In this document: one piece after another, positions 43,672-57,911 of the stretch
How the letters are laid out: the number at the start of each line of letters is the position of its first letter
Numbering within the stretch: position 1 is the stretch's first letter
DNA from: Bacteroidales bacterium Bact_09
GTDB lineage: Bacteria; Bacteroidota; Bacteroidia; Bacteroidales; UBA932
Assembly: GCA_001603455.1 (NCBI GenBank)
Contig: LUZA01000025.1
Coordinates: 19,009 to 83,008 of the forward strand
Length of the DNA: 64,000 nucleotides
Direction of reading: 5' to 3'
Position numbers and translations under genes: made by a program
Notes under the pieces: generated by a model
Databases searched by the model: none
What the model saw: the letters and a program-made list of their open reading frames with translations, nothing else
Told to the model about the DNA's origin: nothing

Positions 43672-46600
43672 TAAACCCGGAATCCTTCTTCAGGGGCGAA
43701 TATTGATTTTGGACGGGGCAATGGGTACAATGATCCAGCGCCTTGGGCCGTCTTTCCCCCCGGGAAATGAGGGGAACAATGATATGCTTGTCCTTACCCG
43801 GCCGGAACTCATCCTTTCTATTCATAAGGATTACGTCAAGGCAGGTGCAGACATTGTTACCACCAACACCTTCAATGCCAATCGTATATCCCAATTGGAT
43901 TACGGTATGCAGGATCAGGTTTACAAAATAAATTATGAGGCTGCCCGCTTGGCACATGAAAGCGGAGCCATGCTGATAGCCGGATCGATGGGACCTACCA
44001 ACAAATCTGCTTCTATTTCGCCCGATGTTAACCAGCCCGGATTCCGTGCAGTGGATTTTAACACCCTGGTAGAAGCATACCGCGAACAGGCTCGCGGTTT
44101 GAAGGATGGAGGAGTTGACCTGTTTCTGGTCGAGACAGTGTTTGACACATTGAATGCCAAAGCCGCTTTGTTTGCCTTATCGGAAGAGGCGCCGGGAATC
44201 CCTGTTATATTATCGGCAACCATTGGTGACAATTCAGGAAGGGTACTTTCGGGACAGACCATAGAAGCATTTCTGGTTTCGACTGCACATGCCGGATTAT
44301 TTGGAGTAGGTTTGAATTGCTCGTTCGGCCCCGATAAGATGCTGCCTTATATGCGAACTCTGTCGCGTTATGCCCTAACGTTCACCAGTGCTCATCCCAA
44401 CGCCGGATTACCCGATCTGTACGGCAACTACAACCTTACTCCGGAAAAGATGATTCATCAGGTAAAACCCTATATAGATGAAGGCCTGGTAAACATCATC
44501 GGGGGATGTTGCGGAACAACCCCTAGTCACATAGCAGCCCTGGCAGCCATGGTCCACCAAAGCAAGGCTCCTGTAAGAAACCCGGGTTCTACCGGAGATG
44601 CCATGCCTTCCCGCTCAGTGATACTAAGCGGACTGGAAGTGCTGACCGTCCAGGAAGAACCGGCTTTCCTGGTAGTGGGGGAACGCACCAATGTTTCGGG
44701 AAGCCGCCGGTTTGCACGTCTGATCAATGAGAAAAAATACGACGAAGCACTGGAGATTGCACGGGGTATGGTTCAGGACGGAGCCCATATTCTGGATGTG
44801 AATATGGACGATCCCATGCTGGATGCCCCGGTTGCCATGAGAGAATTTTTACTCAGGCTTGGCTCTGATCCCGAAGTTGCCCGTGTACCCCTGATGCTGG
44901 ATTCATCGTGTTGGGAAGTTCTGGAAGCCGGGTTACAATGCATACAGGGCAAGTCTATCGTCAATTCGATCAGTTTGAAAGAGGGACCCGCAGAATTTCT
45001 CAGGCGGGCCGGACTTATTAAAAAATACGGAGCAGCAGCCCTGGTTATGGCCTTTGATGAGCAAGGTCAGGCAACTACGTTTGAACGCCGTGTGGAAATT
45101 TGTACCAGGGCGTATCACATGCTGGTGGAAGAAGCCGGATTTGAACCACGTGATATTATCCTGGATCCCAACGTGCTGGCGGTAGGAACCGGTATGGAGG
45201 AACACCGTCATTTTGCGGCTGATTTTCTGGAAACGGTCAGATATCTGAAAAAAAACCTGCCAGGTGCCGTGATAACGGCAGGAGTGAGCAATTTATCATT
45301 TTCTTTTCGCGGTAATGAAACAGTCAGGGAAGCGATGCATTCCGTTTTCCTTTATCATGCTATTGCGGCAGGACTGGACATGGCGATAGTCAAGCCGGGG
45401 GCACAGCCCATTTATTCAGATATTCCTGAACCATTGCGTCATGCTGTGGAGGATGTTATCCTGGACTCAGATGCAGGGGCTACTTTGCGGCTGGTGGAAA
45501 TTGCCGCCACGACTAGCGGGAAAGGGCAAACCCTTTCTGAAGATTCTGCTGGGCAGGCCTGGCGGGAGATGGAGGTAAGGGAAAGACTGATGTATGCCCT
45601 GCTACATGGGATAGAAAAATACCTTCAGGAAGACCTGGAGGCCCTATCCGGTGTGCCGGCCATAAAAATTGTGGAAAGTACCCTTATGGAAGGAATGACC
45701 AGGGTGGGTAAATTATTTGGAGAGGGCAAGATGTTCCTGCCTCAGGTAGTCAGGACGGCCAGGACTATGAAAAAAGCCGTTGCCATTCTTCAGCCGCGTA
45801 TAGAGGCGGAAAAAAATAACGGACCGGAAGGAAAGACAACAGAAATGATACATGGTATCATGGCCACGGTAAAAGGTGATGTGCACGATATTGGGAAAAA
45901 CCTGGTGAGCCTTGTAATGGAGTGCAACAATTACAGGGTGACCGATCTGGGAGTCATGGTCCCTGCGCACCGGATAGTTGAAGCTGCCATTGAAAATGAA
46001 GCGGCTTTTGTAGGGCTAAGCGGACTGATCACTCCGTCCCTGGATGAGATGACCGAAGTGGCCAAATCCATGGAGAAAGCGGGATTGACCATCCCCCTGC
46101 TGATAGGCGGAGCTACTACTTCGGCGTTATTTACCGCATTACGGATCGCACCCGGGTACAGCGGTCCGGTGATACATTGTCCCGATGCAGCGGGAATCGT
46201 TCCCCTGCTGGCAGATTGTTTTTCTTGTGAATCCCGTGTGAGGGAAGGTTTTAGGACAGAGCTGGGTGCTTCCCAGGCTCGTTTGAGAGAAGTCGCCCGA
46301 AGGTCTGCCTTTCGTGCAGAGTATTTATCTCTGGAGGAGGCACGTACCAACAAATGGGTTTCTACCGTTAACTGGAGAATGCGGAGTCTTTGTCCCCATT
46401 GCGGTCAGCGTCACGGACTGGATGATTTTGTACCTCCTTTTGTAGGGGTCCGTGATTACAAGATTCCGTTTGAAGTTTTACGCCCCTATGCAGAGTGGGA
46501 TACTTTCCTAAGGACATGGGAAATACGTGAGAACAGGGAGCAGGCAGAGATAATCATGAAAGATGCCGGTAAAATGCTGGACGATCTTATAGGAGACCAT

Positions 46601-47200
46601 TTTGGAAACATTGCATTTGCCCGCGCTGTCACCGGTTTCTGGCCTGTATTTTCCACTCCTGATGATCATCTTGTTTTTTTTACAGACGCATCGTGCAGAA
46701 ATACCCTTCTGGATATGCCTATGGAACGTGACCTGATGCGTTACAAGGACGGATCGCCCAATATGTGCCTGACAGATTTTATTGTGCAGAAAGGTCCCGC
46801 ACATACTCCTGATTATGCAGGACTGTTCCTGTTGACCGCCTCGTCGCCCGAGTTAGAAAGTTTGGCAGAGCATTTACGTGATCAGCAGGATGTATACGGT
46901 TCCCTGATATTAAAATCCTTGTTAGACATGTTTGCAGAGGCATGCAGTCAATACCTGCACCATGAATTAATGAGGCTCCCTTGTGGGGCTCTTCGCGGGA
47001 TTCGTCCGGCCTTTGGATATCCATCCTGTCCCGGCCACGGACTGAAAAAAGGAGTAACAGCTATCCTGCAGAAGGAATACGACCTGGGGGTCACACTTAC
47101 CTCGTCTTATATGCTGCAACCCGCTGCCTCGCTGTGCGGTATGTATATAGGTCATCCACAGGCCCGTTATTTTACTGTCCATAAAATCCCAGGCGTATGA
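43655..47200 (+). CDS. metH: Cobalamin-dependent methionine synthase
   Basis: Transfers methyl from 5-methyl-THF to homocysteine through B12. Four modules in order: homocysteine/zinc domain (LDGAMGTMIQRLGPSFP, GLNCSFGP, GGCCGTTPSH), pterin domain (VVGERTNVSGSRRFARLI, LMLDSSCWEVLEAGLQ), B12 domain with the cap and DVHDIGKNLV (the His that ligates cobalt), and the reactivation domain at the C-terminus. 1181 residues. No ATG is usable; GTG at 43655 overlaps the previous gene by 17 bases. There is no room for a B12 riboswitch directly upstream, so control must come from further up the operon. Confidence 0.97.
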   Translation: MNWQNSKPGILLQGRILILDGAMGTMIQRLGPSFPPGNEGNNDMLVLTRPELILSIHKDYVKAGADIVTTNTFNANRISQLDYGMQDQVYKINYEAARLAHESGAMLIAGSMGPTNKSASISPDVNQPGFRAVDFNTLVEAYREQARGLKDGGVDLFLVETVFDTLNAKAALFALSEEAPGIPVILSATIGDNSGRVLSGQTIEAFLVSTAHAGLFGVGLNCSFGPDKMLPYMRTLSRYALTFTSAHPNAGLPDLYGNYNLTPEKMIHQVKPYIDEGLVNIIGGCCGTTPSHIAALAAMVHQSKAPVRNPGSTGDAMPSRSVILSGLEVLTVQEEPAFLVVGERTNVSGSRRFARLINEKKYDEALEIARGMVQDGAHILDVNMDDPMLDAPVAMREFLLRLGSDPEVARVPLMLDSSCWEVLEAGLQCIQGKSIVNSISLKEGPAEFLRRAGLIKKYGAAALVMAFDEQGQATTFERRVEICTRAYHMLVEEAGFEPRDIILDPNVLAVGTGMEEHRHFAADFLETVRYLKKNLPGAVITAGVSNLSFSFRGNETVREAMHSVFLYHAIAAGLDMAIVKPGAQPIYSDIPEPLRHAVEDVILDSDAGATLRLVEIAATTSGKGQTLSEDSAGQAWREMEVRERLMYALLHGIEKYLQEDLEALSGVPAIKIVESTLMEGMTRVGKLFGEGKMFLPQVVRTARTMKKAVAILQPRIEAEKNNGPEGKTTEMIHGIMATVKGDVHDIGKNLVSLVMECNNYRVTDLGVMVPAHRIVEAAIENEAAFVGLSGLITPSLDEMTEVAKSMEKAGLTIPLLIGGATTSALFTALRIAPGYSGPVIHCPDAAGIVPLLADCFSCESRVREGFRTELGASQARLREVARRSAFRAEYLSLEEARTNKWVSTVNWRMRSLCPHCGQRHGLDDFVPPFVGVRDYKIPFEVLRPYAEWDTFLRTWEIRENREQAEIIMKDAGKMLDDLIGDHFGNIAFARAVTGFWPVFSTPDDHLVFFTDASCRNTLLDMPMERDLMRYKDGSPNMCLTDFIVQKGPAHTPDYAGLFLLTASSPELESLAEHLRDQQDVYGSLILKSLLDMFAEACSQYLHHELMRLPCGALRGIRPAFGYPSCPGHGLKKGVTAILQKEYDLGVTLTSSYMLQPAASLCGMYIGHPQARYFTVHKIPGV

Positions 47201-48069
47201 AATTAACCAATATATTTCAGGTTGCCGAGAAAACATTCTCCTTTGAGTTTTATCCTCCGCGGGATGAGATCGCCGCCGTCGATTTAGGGATCAACATAGG
47301 ACAACTGATCAAACTGAGCCCCTCTTTCGTTTCGGTTACTTACGGAGCCGGGGGATCTACGCGTTCCCGGACTTTTGACCTGGTGGATTTTTTGAAAAAC
47401 AGTATAGGACTAAACACAGTGGCGCATTATACATGCGTGGGAAATACCAGATCTAAGACACTGGAAGACCTTAAAACACTGCGTATGCTTGGATTGCAGA
47501 ATTTCATGTTACTACGGGGTGATCCCGAGGTGGGATCCAAATATGGCTTCATACCTTGTTACGACGGATTTGCCAATGCGACCGAACTGATCTCCTATGC
47601 ACGGGAACATATTGATGATTGTTGCATCGGAGGGGGAGCCTATCCGGAGGTGCATCCCGAATCGCTCAATGCCGAGATTGATATGAAGAACCTGAAAAAG
47701 AAAGTAGAAGCCGGATGCGATTTTCTGATAACCCAGTTCTTCTTTGACAACAAGCGTTATTTTGATTTTGTTGCACGTGCGCGAAAAGCAGGGATCAAAT
47801 GCCGGATTATTCCCGGAATCATTCCCCTTACCAGATATTCCCAGCTGGAACGCTTTGTGAACCTGTCACGTGCCTCCATACCTCCGGCTTTTTTGGAACA
47901 ACTGGAAAGTAACCGGTATAATCCAGAAGCGATCTATAAAGCAGGAATGGATTTTGCCATCCGCCAGTGCCGGGATCTGCTGATGCTCGGTGCCCCGGGC
48001 CTTCATTTTTATACGCTAAACAAATCGAGGGCAACTGTCGAGATTTATCAGACCCTGCTGGTAAGATAA
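47197..48069 (+). CDS. metF: 5,10-Methylenetetrahydrofolate reductase
   Basis: FAD-dependent reduction of methylene-THF to methyl-THF, the donor for MetH. TIM-barrel motifs: FSFEFYPPRDE, VTYGAGGSTRSRT, HYTCVG, LRGDP, IGGGAYPEVHPES and FLITQFFFD. 290 residues. ATGA overlap with metH shows translational coupling. Its last 22 bases overlap the TrmH-type gene on the other strand. Confidence 0.97.
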   Translation: MKLTNIFQVAEKTFSFEFYPPRDEIAAVDLGINIGQLIKLSPSFVSVTYGAGGSTRSRTFDLVDFLKNSIGLNTVAHYTCVGNTRSKTLEDLKTLRMLGLQNFMLLRGDPEVGSKYGFIPCYDGFANATELISYAREHIDDCCIGGGAYPEVHPESLNAEIDMKNLKKKVEAGCDFLITQFFFDNKRYFDFVARARKAGIKCRIIPGIIPLTRYSQLERFVNLSRASIPPAFLEQLESNRYNPEAIYKAGMDFAIRQCRDLLMLGAPGLHFYTLNKSRATVEIYQTLLVR

Positions 48070-48581
48070 CAATGCCAGAGGACAACACCTATAGCTACTG
48101 AAACATTGAGAGAATGCTTAGTCCCGTGCTGGGGGATTTCTAAGCATGCGTCACAGGAATCGACCACTTCCTGGCTTACACCCCGCACCTCATTCCCGAA
48201 GACGAGTGCCGTTCTTTGTCGCTTGTCAGGATTAAAATGCATCAGGTTCAGGGCTCCTTCGGCCTGTTCTACGGCACAAACCTTATATCCTTTCTGTTGG
48301 AATGTACGGACGGCATCCAGGGTATTCACATAATATGTCCACTCTACCGCATCCTCGGCGCCCAGCGCTGATTTGTGTATCTCGGCAGAAGGAGGACAGG
48401 CGGTGATACCGCACAGGCAAATGTGCTCAATGGCAAATGCATCGGCAGTGCGGAAGGCCGAGCCGATGTTATGCTGACTGCGGATGTTGTCCAAAATCAG
48501 TACTACAGGCATCCTGGGACTGTTGCGGAACTCTTCGCGTGACAACCGTTTGAGTTCCCTGTTTGGAATTTTTTTTGGCAT
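48048..48581 (-). CDS. TrmH/SpoU-family RNA 2'-O-methyltransferase
   Basis: SPOUT-class methyltransferase with the trefoil knot. Motif 1 NIRSQHNIGSAFRTAD, motif 2 ALVFGNEVRGVS, motif 3 IPQHGTKHSLNVSVAIGV. 177 residues from the ATG at 48581 (MPKKIPNRELKRLS). The ORF opens at 48743, but that stretch overlaps the divergent zeta-like gene and its promoter, so the shorter start is correct. The RNA target (tRNA position 18 or rRNA) is not determined. Confidence 0.9.
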   Translation of the reverse strand: MPKKIPNRELKRLSREEFRNSPRMPVVLILDNIRSQHNIGSAFRTADAFAIEHICLCGITACPPSAEIHKSALGAEDAVEWTYYVNTLDAVRTFQQKGYKVCAVEQAEGALNLMHFNPDKRQRTALVFGNEVRGVSQEVVDSCDACLEIPQHGTKHSLNVSVAIGVVLWHCYLTSRV

Positions 48582-48585
48582 ACGG

Positions 48586-48593
48586 CAAAGGTA
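48586..48593 (-). promoter_or_regulatory. Bacteroidota -7 element for the TrmH-type gene
   Basis: The minus strand reads TACCTTTG followed by CC, four bases before the ATG. Confidence 0.6.
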
Positions 48594-48606
48594 CGGGTTT
48601 TTAATG

Positions 48607-48614
48607 TAAATTTG
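48607..48614 (+). promoter_or_regulatory. Bacteroidota -7 element for the zeta-like gene
   Basis: TAAATTTG followed by CA, four bases before the ATG at 48619; implies leaderless mRNA. Confidence 0.6.
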
Positions 48615-48618
48615 CATT

Positions 48619-49218
48619 ATGCCAACTATGTATGTGATAAGCGGATGTAACGGATCTGGCAAAACAACGGCCTCGTATACCATTCTTTCCGAAATGTTCC
48701 AATGCCGGAATTTTGTTAATTCCGACGAGATTGCCAGAGGCATCTCTCCCTTTGATATTTCTCATGCGGCCATAGATGCAGGAAGGGTGATGCTCAAAAG
48801 GATAAAGGCTTTGACCGACACAAAGGAAGATTTTGCTTTTGAGACCACGTTGGCTGTTTTGTCCTATGCAAATCTGATAGAAAAGACAAAAAAGAAGGGA
48901 TACGATATTATGCTGGTATATTTTTGGCTGAACAGCCCTGACTTGGCCGTGGAACGAGTCCAAAACAGGGTAATCGCCGGAGGGCACAGCATACCGGAAA
49001 ACGTCATCCGCCGCAGATACTGGTCCGGAATGCGTAATTTATTCAATATTTATATACCCCTGAGTGACCGGTGGTTGTTGATTAATAATTCAGATACACC
49101 TTCTTCTCTGATTGCTGAAGGAAACGGCGTGAAAGAAACGAAAATCTATAGCCCGGAAGATTACGAAAAACTTAAAAAATTATCGCAAAACCTCCTCCCG
49201 GGCTCAGGTCAAGAATAA
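48619..49218 (+). CDS. Zeta-toxin-like P-loop kinase
   Basis: 199 residues. Walker A GCNGSGKTTASY at the N-terminus, an acidic NSDEIARGIS segment where zeta kinases bind substrate, ETTLAV, and the basic RVQNRVIAGGHSIPENVIRRRY segment characteristic of zeta-like proteins. Classical zeta toxins phosphorylate UDP-GlcNAc; this short form is chromosomally encoded and has no epsilon-type antitoxin next to it, so its role may be different. It has its own promoter and is divergent to the TrmH-type gene. Its last 47 bases overlap the GH97 gene. Confidence 0.83.
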   Translation: MPTMYVISGCNGSGKTTASYTILSEMFQCRNFVNSDEIARGISPFDISHAAIDAGRVMLKRIKALTDTKEDFAFETTLAVLSYANLIEKTKKKGYDIMLVYFWLNSPDLAVERVQNRVIAGGHSIPENVIRRRYWSGMRNLFNIYIPLSDRWLLINNSDTPSSLIAEGNGVKETKIYSPEDYEKLKKLSQNLLPGSGQE

Positions 49219-51172
49219 GCTTATCAGCAGCAGTGACTTCCTTCACCTCTATCCTGTAGTCTGTTGCATGACGGTGTGCGTTCACTCCGTCGGCAAATAT
49301 CCTGGCTTTGTAAATACGTCCAGGTTCCAGGAAAGATAAGTCCATTGTTATGGTCCGGGGCGTCCAGTCAGTAAGGGCTCCCACATACCAATGCTCTCCT
49401 TTCTTGCGGGCAGAGACTATGTATTTTCCCAATTCTCCTTGAATAATGCGCGTTTCATCCCATACGGAAGGAATACCGGTTATGAAATCCGTAGTTTCCT
49501 GTTCCTTCCTATAGCTGGTCGGATTATCACACAACATAACCAATGGGTTGTCAAATACAATGTAAGTGGCAACTTGGTGAGCCCGTGTTCCGGCAGCCAT
49601 AGGGTTGTTATAAACCGGATGAAAATCCTGGCGGATAGCATTACGCAATCCTCCCTGCGTATAATCTACGGGGCCGGCCAGCATCCTGATGTAAGGGAAA
49701 GTCACATCGTACGGCACAAGGTCCTCCCGGCTCCACTTGGATTGTTCCAGGCCAAAAACCCCCTCAAAATTGACCACATTCGGGTAGGTGCGGTTCAATC
49801 CGGTAGGTTTGTACATACCGTGCAAGTTGACCAGCAGCTTATAACGGGCCGCAGTTTCTGCTATCCGGTAGAGCATGTCCACCACCGGCTGATCGTCCCT
49901 GTTCATGAAGTCTACCTTGAATCCCCTGAATCCCATCCGGGAATATACGCGGCAAGCTTCCTCCAGTTTTTCGTCCAGAACATAACCCACGCACCAGAGA
50001 ATCAGACCAACCCGTTTCTGGTTAGCGTATGAGACAAGCTTTTCCAGATCTATCTCCGGGATTGCTTTTATGATATCGCCTCCGGAAGGAGGCGACCAAC
50101 CCTCATCCAGTATTACGTATTCTATTCCGTTTGCAGCAGCGAAATCTATGAAATATTTATATGTTTCTGTATTGATGCCTGCCGGAAAATCCACTCCGGT
50201 AATTCCCCAGTTGTTCCACCAGTCCCAGGCTACTTTGCCGGGTTTTATCCAATCCGTGGACCCAATCCGGTTCGGAGATCCCAATGCATAAACCATGTCG
50301 TTGACAGGAAGCTCAGTGTCCTTTTCCGCAACGGCCATGATACGCCAGGGAAACGAACGTTCACCAGAAGTACGGGCCAATAGTCCTGAATAACCGGTTG
50401 GGATCATCTGACCCCTTACATGGTCGGTTTTGGTCCCTGAGGGAATAGGTGCGAAGACTCCTTCGTACCCAAATCCGCCGGAAGTCTTACCACCACGCAG
50501 GTACATTCCGGGATACGATTCCAGGTCCGATTCGGTTATGACCATCCTCATACCGTCATCCAGACAGACCAATAGGGGCAGGAAAGCAAGCTTTTCAGTG
50601 TCGAATCCGCTAATGGGCGTTACCGTATATACGTTTTCAAAGGAGTTCCGGAAAGGACACTCTTCTCCGCGACTGTACGGAATGTAAGAGATGTGATCCT
50701 TTGGGAACAGGAACCCGGCCTTTTCACCTGCAATATGCAGGGAATCCTTGCGCGTAGTATAAAACTGATAGGCTGCGCCCTGGTCGTAGATCCTGAAACG
50801 AATGCCGAATCCTTCCCGGAACCTGAAATCCAATTGATTGTACCGGGCCTGGATGGCGGATTTTCTGTATAAGGGGGAAGGGATGTCTTCGCTCACTTGT
50901 GTCTGCCTGAACCAGATGAGCCGTGCTCCGGGTCCCAGGACAGTACCGTTTTCTAGACTCATGGAAAGAGCGGGTGATGATACCAGTACATTGCCTCTGT
51001 GCAGCAGGCAGAAAGAGATCTCCGTCTGGATAACAACCTGAAGTTCCAGCCTGCCGTCTGGTGAGGAAACGGAATGAACTTTCACTTTGGCCTGTATCCG
51101 CCCTGCAGAAATTCCTGTAAGCAAAACACACAACAAAACGGATCGCAGTGTATGTCCGAGTTTGGTTTTCAT
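49172..51172 (-). CDS. Glycoside hydrolase family 97, probably retaining alpha-galactosidase type
   Basis: 666 residues. Signal peptide ~1-28. N-terminal beta-sandwich, then the GH97 TIM barrel (WDWWNNWGITGVDFPAGINT, YVILDEGWSPPSGGDI) and a C-terminal beta domain. The segment FRGFKVDFMNRDDQP places Asp421 where the retaining GH97 subgroup keeps its nucleophile, and Glu470 in VVNFEGVFG is the expected acid/base. The inverting SusB-type alpha-glucosidases are longer (~740) and differ at the nucleophile. Alpha-galactosidase is therefore my best reading, not proven. It begins 2 bases after the GDPD-GH2 gene, so the two form an operon. No SusC/SusD genes are nearby. Confidence 0.88.
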   Translation of the reverse strand: MKTKLGHTLRSVLLCVLLTGISAGRIQAKVKVHSVSSPDGRLELQVVIQTEISFCLLHRGNVLVSSPALSMSLENGTVLGPGARLIWFRQTQVSEDIPSPLYRKSAIQARYNQLDFRFREGFGIRFRIYDQGAAYQFYTTRKDSLHIAGEKAGFLFPKDHISYIPYSRGEECPFRNSFENVYTVTPISGFDTEKLAFLPLLVCLDDGMRMVITESDLESYPGMYLRGGKTSGGFGYEGVFAPIPSGTKTDHVRGQMIPTGYSGLLARTSGERSFPWRIMAVAEKDTELPVNDMVYALGSPNRIGSTDWIKPGKVAWDWWNNWGITGVDFPAGINTETYKYFIDFAAANGIEYVILDEGWSPPSGGDIIKAIPEIDLEKLVSYANQKRVGLILWCVGYVLDEKLEEACRVYSRMGFRGFKVDFMNRDDQPVVDMLYRIAETAARYKLLVNLHGMYKPTGLNRTYPNVVNFEGVFGLEQSKWSREDLVPYDVTFPYIRMLAGPVDYTQGGLRNAIRQDFHPVYNNPMAAGTRAHQVATYIVFDNPLVMLCDNPTSYRKEQETTDFITGIPSVWDETRIIQGELGKYIVSARKKGEHWYVGALTDWTPRTITMDLSFLEPGRIYKARIFADGVNAHRHATDYRIEVKEVTAADKLILDLSPGGGFAIIF

Positions 51173-51174
51173 GT

Positions 51175-55582
<4,408 letters not shown>

Positions 55583-55604
<22 letters not shown>

Positions 55605-56653
55605 TCCGTGCCAAAAGCATAAACGATCTTTTGCAGATACAATTCCCCGGGTCTTAGCAGGCACGTGGGGTATCCCGGCCTGTTGGGGCTGTCCGGGTAG
55701 TTCTGGCATTCCAAGGCGACAGCATGACGGTTCCTGTGCGGGATACCATTCTTTCCCTTTCCATTCCCGTCCAGCCAGTTTCCTGTATAGACCTGGATGC
55801 CCGGTTGTGTAGTGTGAATGGTCACTAATCTGCCACTTATCGGCTCGCTAAGTACGGCGGCCTTCTGCATGGATCCATCAGACAGCGGGAGGCACCAGCA
55901 ATGATCATATCCGTTACCTATATGCAACTGTTCGTTATCCAGGGTTATATCTTTGCCTATGGGTTTTGGTGAAGTAAAATCGAAAGGAGTTTTCCTAACG
56001 GGAGCGGGATCTCCCAGGGGAATACTGGTAGGATCTACAGGAAGGTAATAATCAGCATTGAGCTGTAGAATATGATTAAGGACAGACCCGTTGCCTTCCC
56101 CGGCCAGGTTAAAATAAGTGTGACTGGTCAGGTTGATAATGGTGGTCATGTCCGTTATGGCTCGCATTTCCAGTGTAAGGACATCGTCCTCGCTCCAGCG
56201 GAAGGTCACGGTAACCTGCATATTGCCCGGGTAATTCTCCTCGCCGTGCGGACTTGAATAGGTAAACGATACGGCATCGTCTCCTTCTTCAATGCGCGAT
56301 ATCCATACCTGAATGCACATAGACTGTGGTCCTCCGTGCAGGTGGTTTGGCCCGTTGTTGAGGGCAAGGCGGTATTCTTTTCCCTCCAGGGAGAATACGC
56401 CACGGGCAATGCGGTTGGCATACCTACCGACTGTCTTTCCGAAATACGGAGGATCCTGAAAATACTGCATAACATTCTGATACCCTGGAACTACATCTTC
56501 AACCAGGCCATTACGATCCGGTACGCCTATACCCATTACCGTAGCCCCAATGTTGCAAAGCTGTACGTAAGATCCTTTTTTATTGGTAATTTTGTAGCTA
56601 ACAATGGCTTCTCCTTTGGGGGAGTAGCCGTGAATATACTGAGTTACTTCCAT
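55583..56653 (-). CDS. galM: Aldose 1-epimerase
   Basis: Interconverts alpha and beta anomers of galactose or glucose, linking beta-galactosidase products to galactokinase. Motifs: GYQNVMQYFQDPPYFGKTVGRYANRIARG, NNGPNHLHGG (catalytic His), HTYFNLAG, GNGYDHCWC and a late Glu in ALECQNYPDSPN. 356 residues; no signal peptide, so cytosolic. It lies beyond the cyclase gene from the galactosidase operon, on the same strand, and may serve it functionally. Confidence 0.94.
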
Positions 56654-56693
56654 ATCGCTTTTTATTGATCCTAAATATAAAGATACGAATAAA

Positions 56694-57893
56694 ATGAAAA
56701 AGACTCTGAAAATTACAACCTGCTTTTTTATAACGCTGATTACTTCTTGTCAGCCTTACCACGACATGCCCGCAGGCGATTATCAATATCTTGCAGGGAT
56801 CCATAATACCATTGACCTGAGACTGGATGATCTGTTTGATTCTTTTGGCGTAGAGGATTATCCCGAGATCACATCAAAATTGGAATACATCGTTTTTAGC
56901 CGTAATTTTCGTGTCGTTGTAATCACATATCATACGACAGATCCGTTAGGAAATCCGGTAATAGCAGACGGAACGCTATACTATCCCCTGGATTGTGACA
57001 TCAGGGGTGTCGTGGAAATGTCGGGAATAGCCCATATGAATAAGAATTCAGGTTCTTCGGAAAATATCCCGGCGCTGGAAGCGCTACCTGTACTGGCCGG
57101 GTATGCCGTAATACTGCCCGATATGATAGGTTATGGCAAATACGGTAACACCAAACAGATGCCACACCCGTTCATGATGTGCGACAATCTGGGGAAAGTA
57201 GCCTGGGATATGCGCCTGGCGGCAACTGAATATTTCAGGACAATTGGATATGACATTCCCCGGCATACGATTATATCGGGGTATTCGTACGGAGGAGGAG
57301 TGGGATTGGCGGTTGCCCGTTATTATCAAGAACGCCACCGGAACCAGGTGTATGTTGAAAGGGTAGTGGTTGGAGGTGGTGCCTGTGATCTGAACGCCAC
57401 TTTCAGGGGTTTTGCAGATAATCCCATATGTACCTACCCGCTTTTACCCGGGATCATCATGTCGCTGGATTATTATTATAATTTGGATCTGGATTACAAA
57501 ATGATATTTAAGAGTCCCCTGGCAGATCATTATGCCATATGGTATGACAGAACGCGCAATGCCAGCGGATTGCTTTCATTGATCGGAGAAGATATGCGCA
57601 ATTATATGCACCCCGATTTCTTTAAGCCTGTGGAAGAAAGGAATGCTGAATTCCAAAAACTGCAACCCATACTGGACATGAATTCAGCCGTGGACGGCTG
57701 GGTGCCTTACATGCCCATATACTTATATCATTCCACACAAGACCAGTACGTTCCCATCGCGGCGGCAGAGTATGCCTACAGCCAGTTTAAAAAGAAAGGG
57801 GCTTATATTGTTTACAAATCGGGTAAAGGGTCACATGCAGACTGGGGCGTCAAGACCTTTGCCGCACTTTTGCTTCACCTGGCAATCAAATAG
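56694..57893 (+). CDS. Alpha/beta-hydrolase lipoprotein (secretory-lipase/esterase-like)
   Basis: 399 residues. Lipobox ITSC (Cys ~19), so lipid-anchored. The alpha/beta-hydrolase fold shows the nucleophile elbow GYSYGGG, an upstream DMIGYGKYG, an acid in HSTQDQYVPIAAAEYA and the catalytic His in GKGSHADWGV. The layout resembles secretory lipase (LIP) family esterases. Substrate unknown. Divergent from galM with a 40-base gap, in which I see only a near-match promoter box (TATCTTTA on the minus strand). Confidence 0.85.
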   Translation: MKKTLKITTCFFITLITSCQPYHDMPAGDYQYLAGIHNTIDLRLDDLFDSFGVEDYPEITSKLEYIVFSRNFRVVVITYHTTDPLGNPVIADGTLYYPLDCDIRGVVEMSGIAHMNKNSGSSENIPALEALPVLAGYAVILPDMIGYGKYGNTKQMPHPFMMCDNLGKVAWDMRLAATEYFRTIGYDIPRHTIISGYSYGGGVGLAVARYYQERHRNQVYVERVVVGGGACDLNATFRGFADNPICTYPLLPGIIMSLDYYYNLDLDYKMIFKSPLADHYAIWYDRTRNASGLLSLIGEDMRNYMHPDFFKPVEERNAEFQKLQPILDMNSAVDGWVPYMPIYLYHSTQDQYVPIAAAEYAYSQFKKKGAYIVYKSGKGSHADWGVKTFAALLLHLAIK

Positions 57894-57911
57894 CCGCTCC
57901 AGACGTGTACT

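Noticed and set aside
43655-43700. Possible cobalamin riboswitch before metH
   Set aside because: metH starts inside the preceding gene, so there is no untranslated leader that could hold one.
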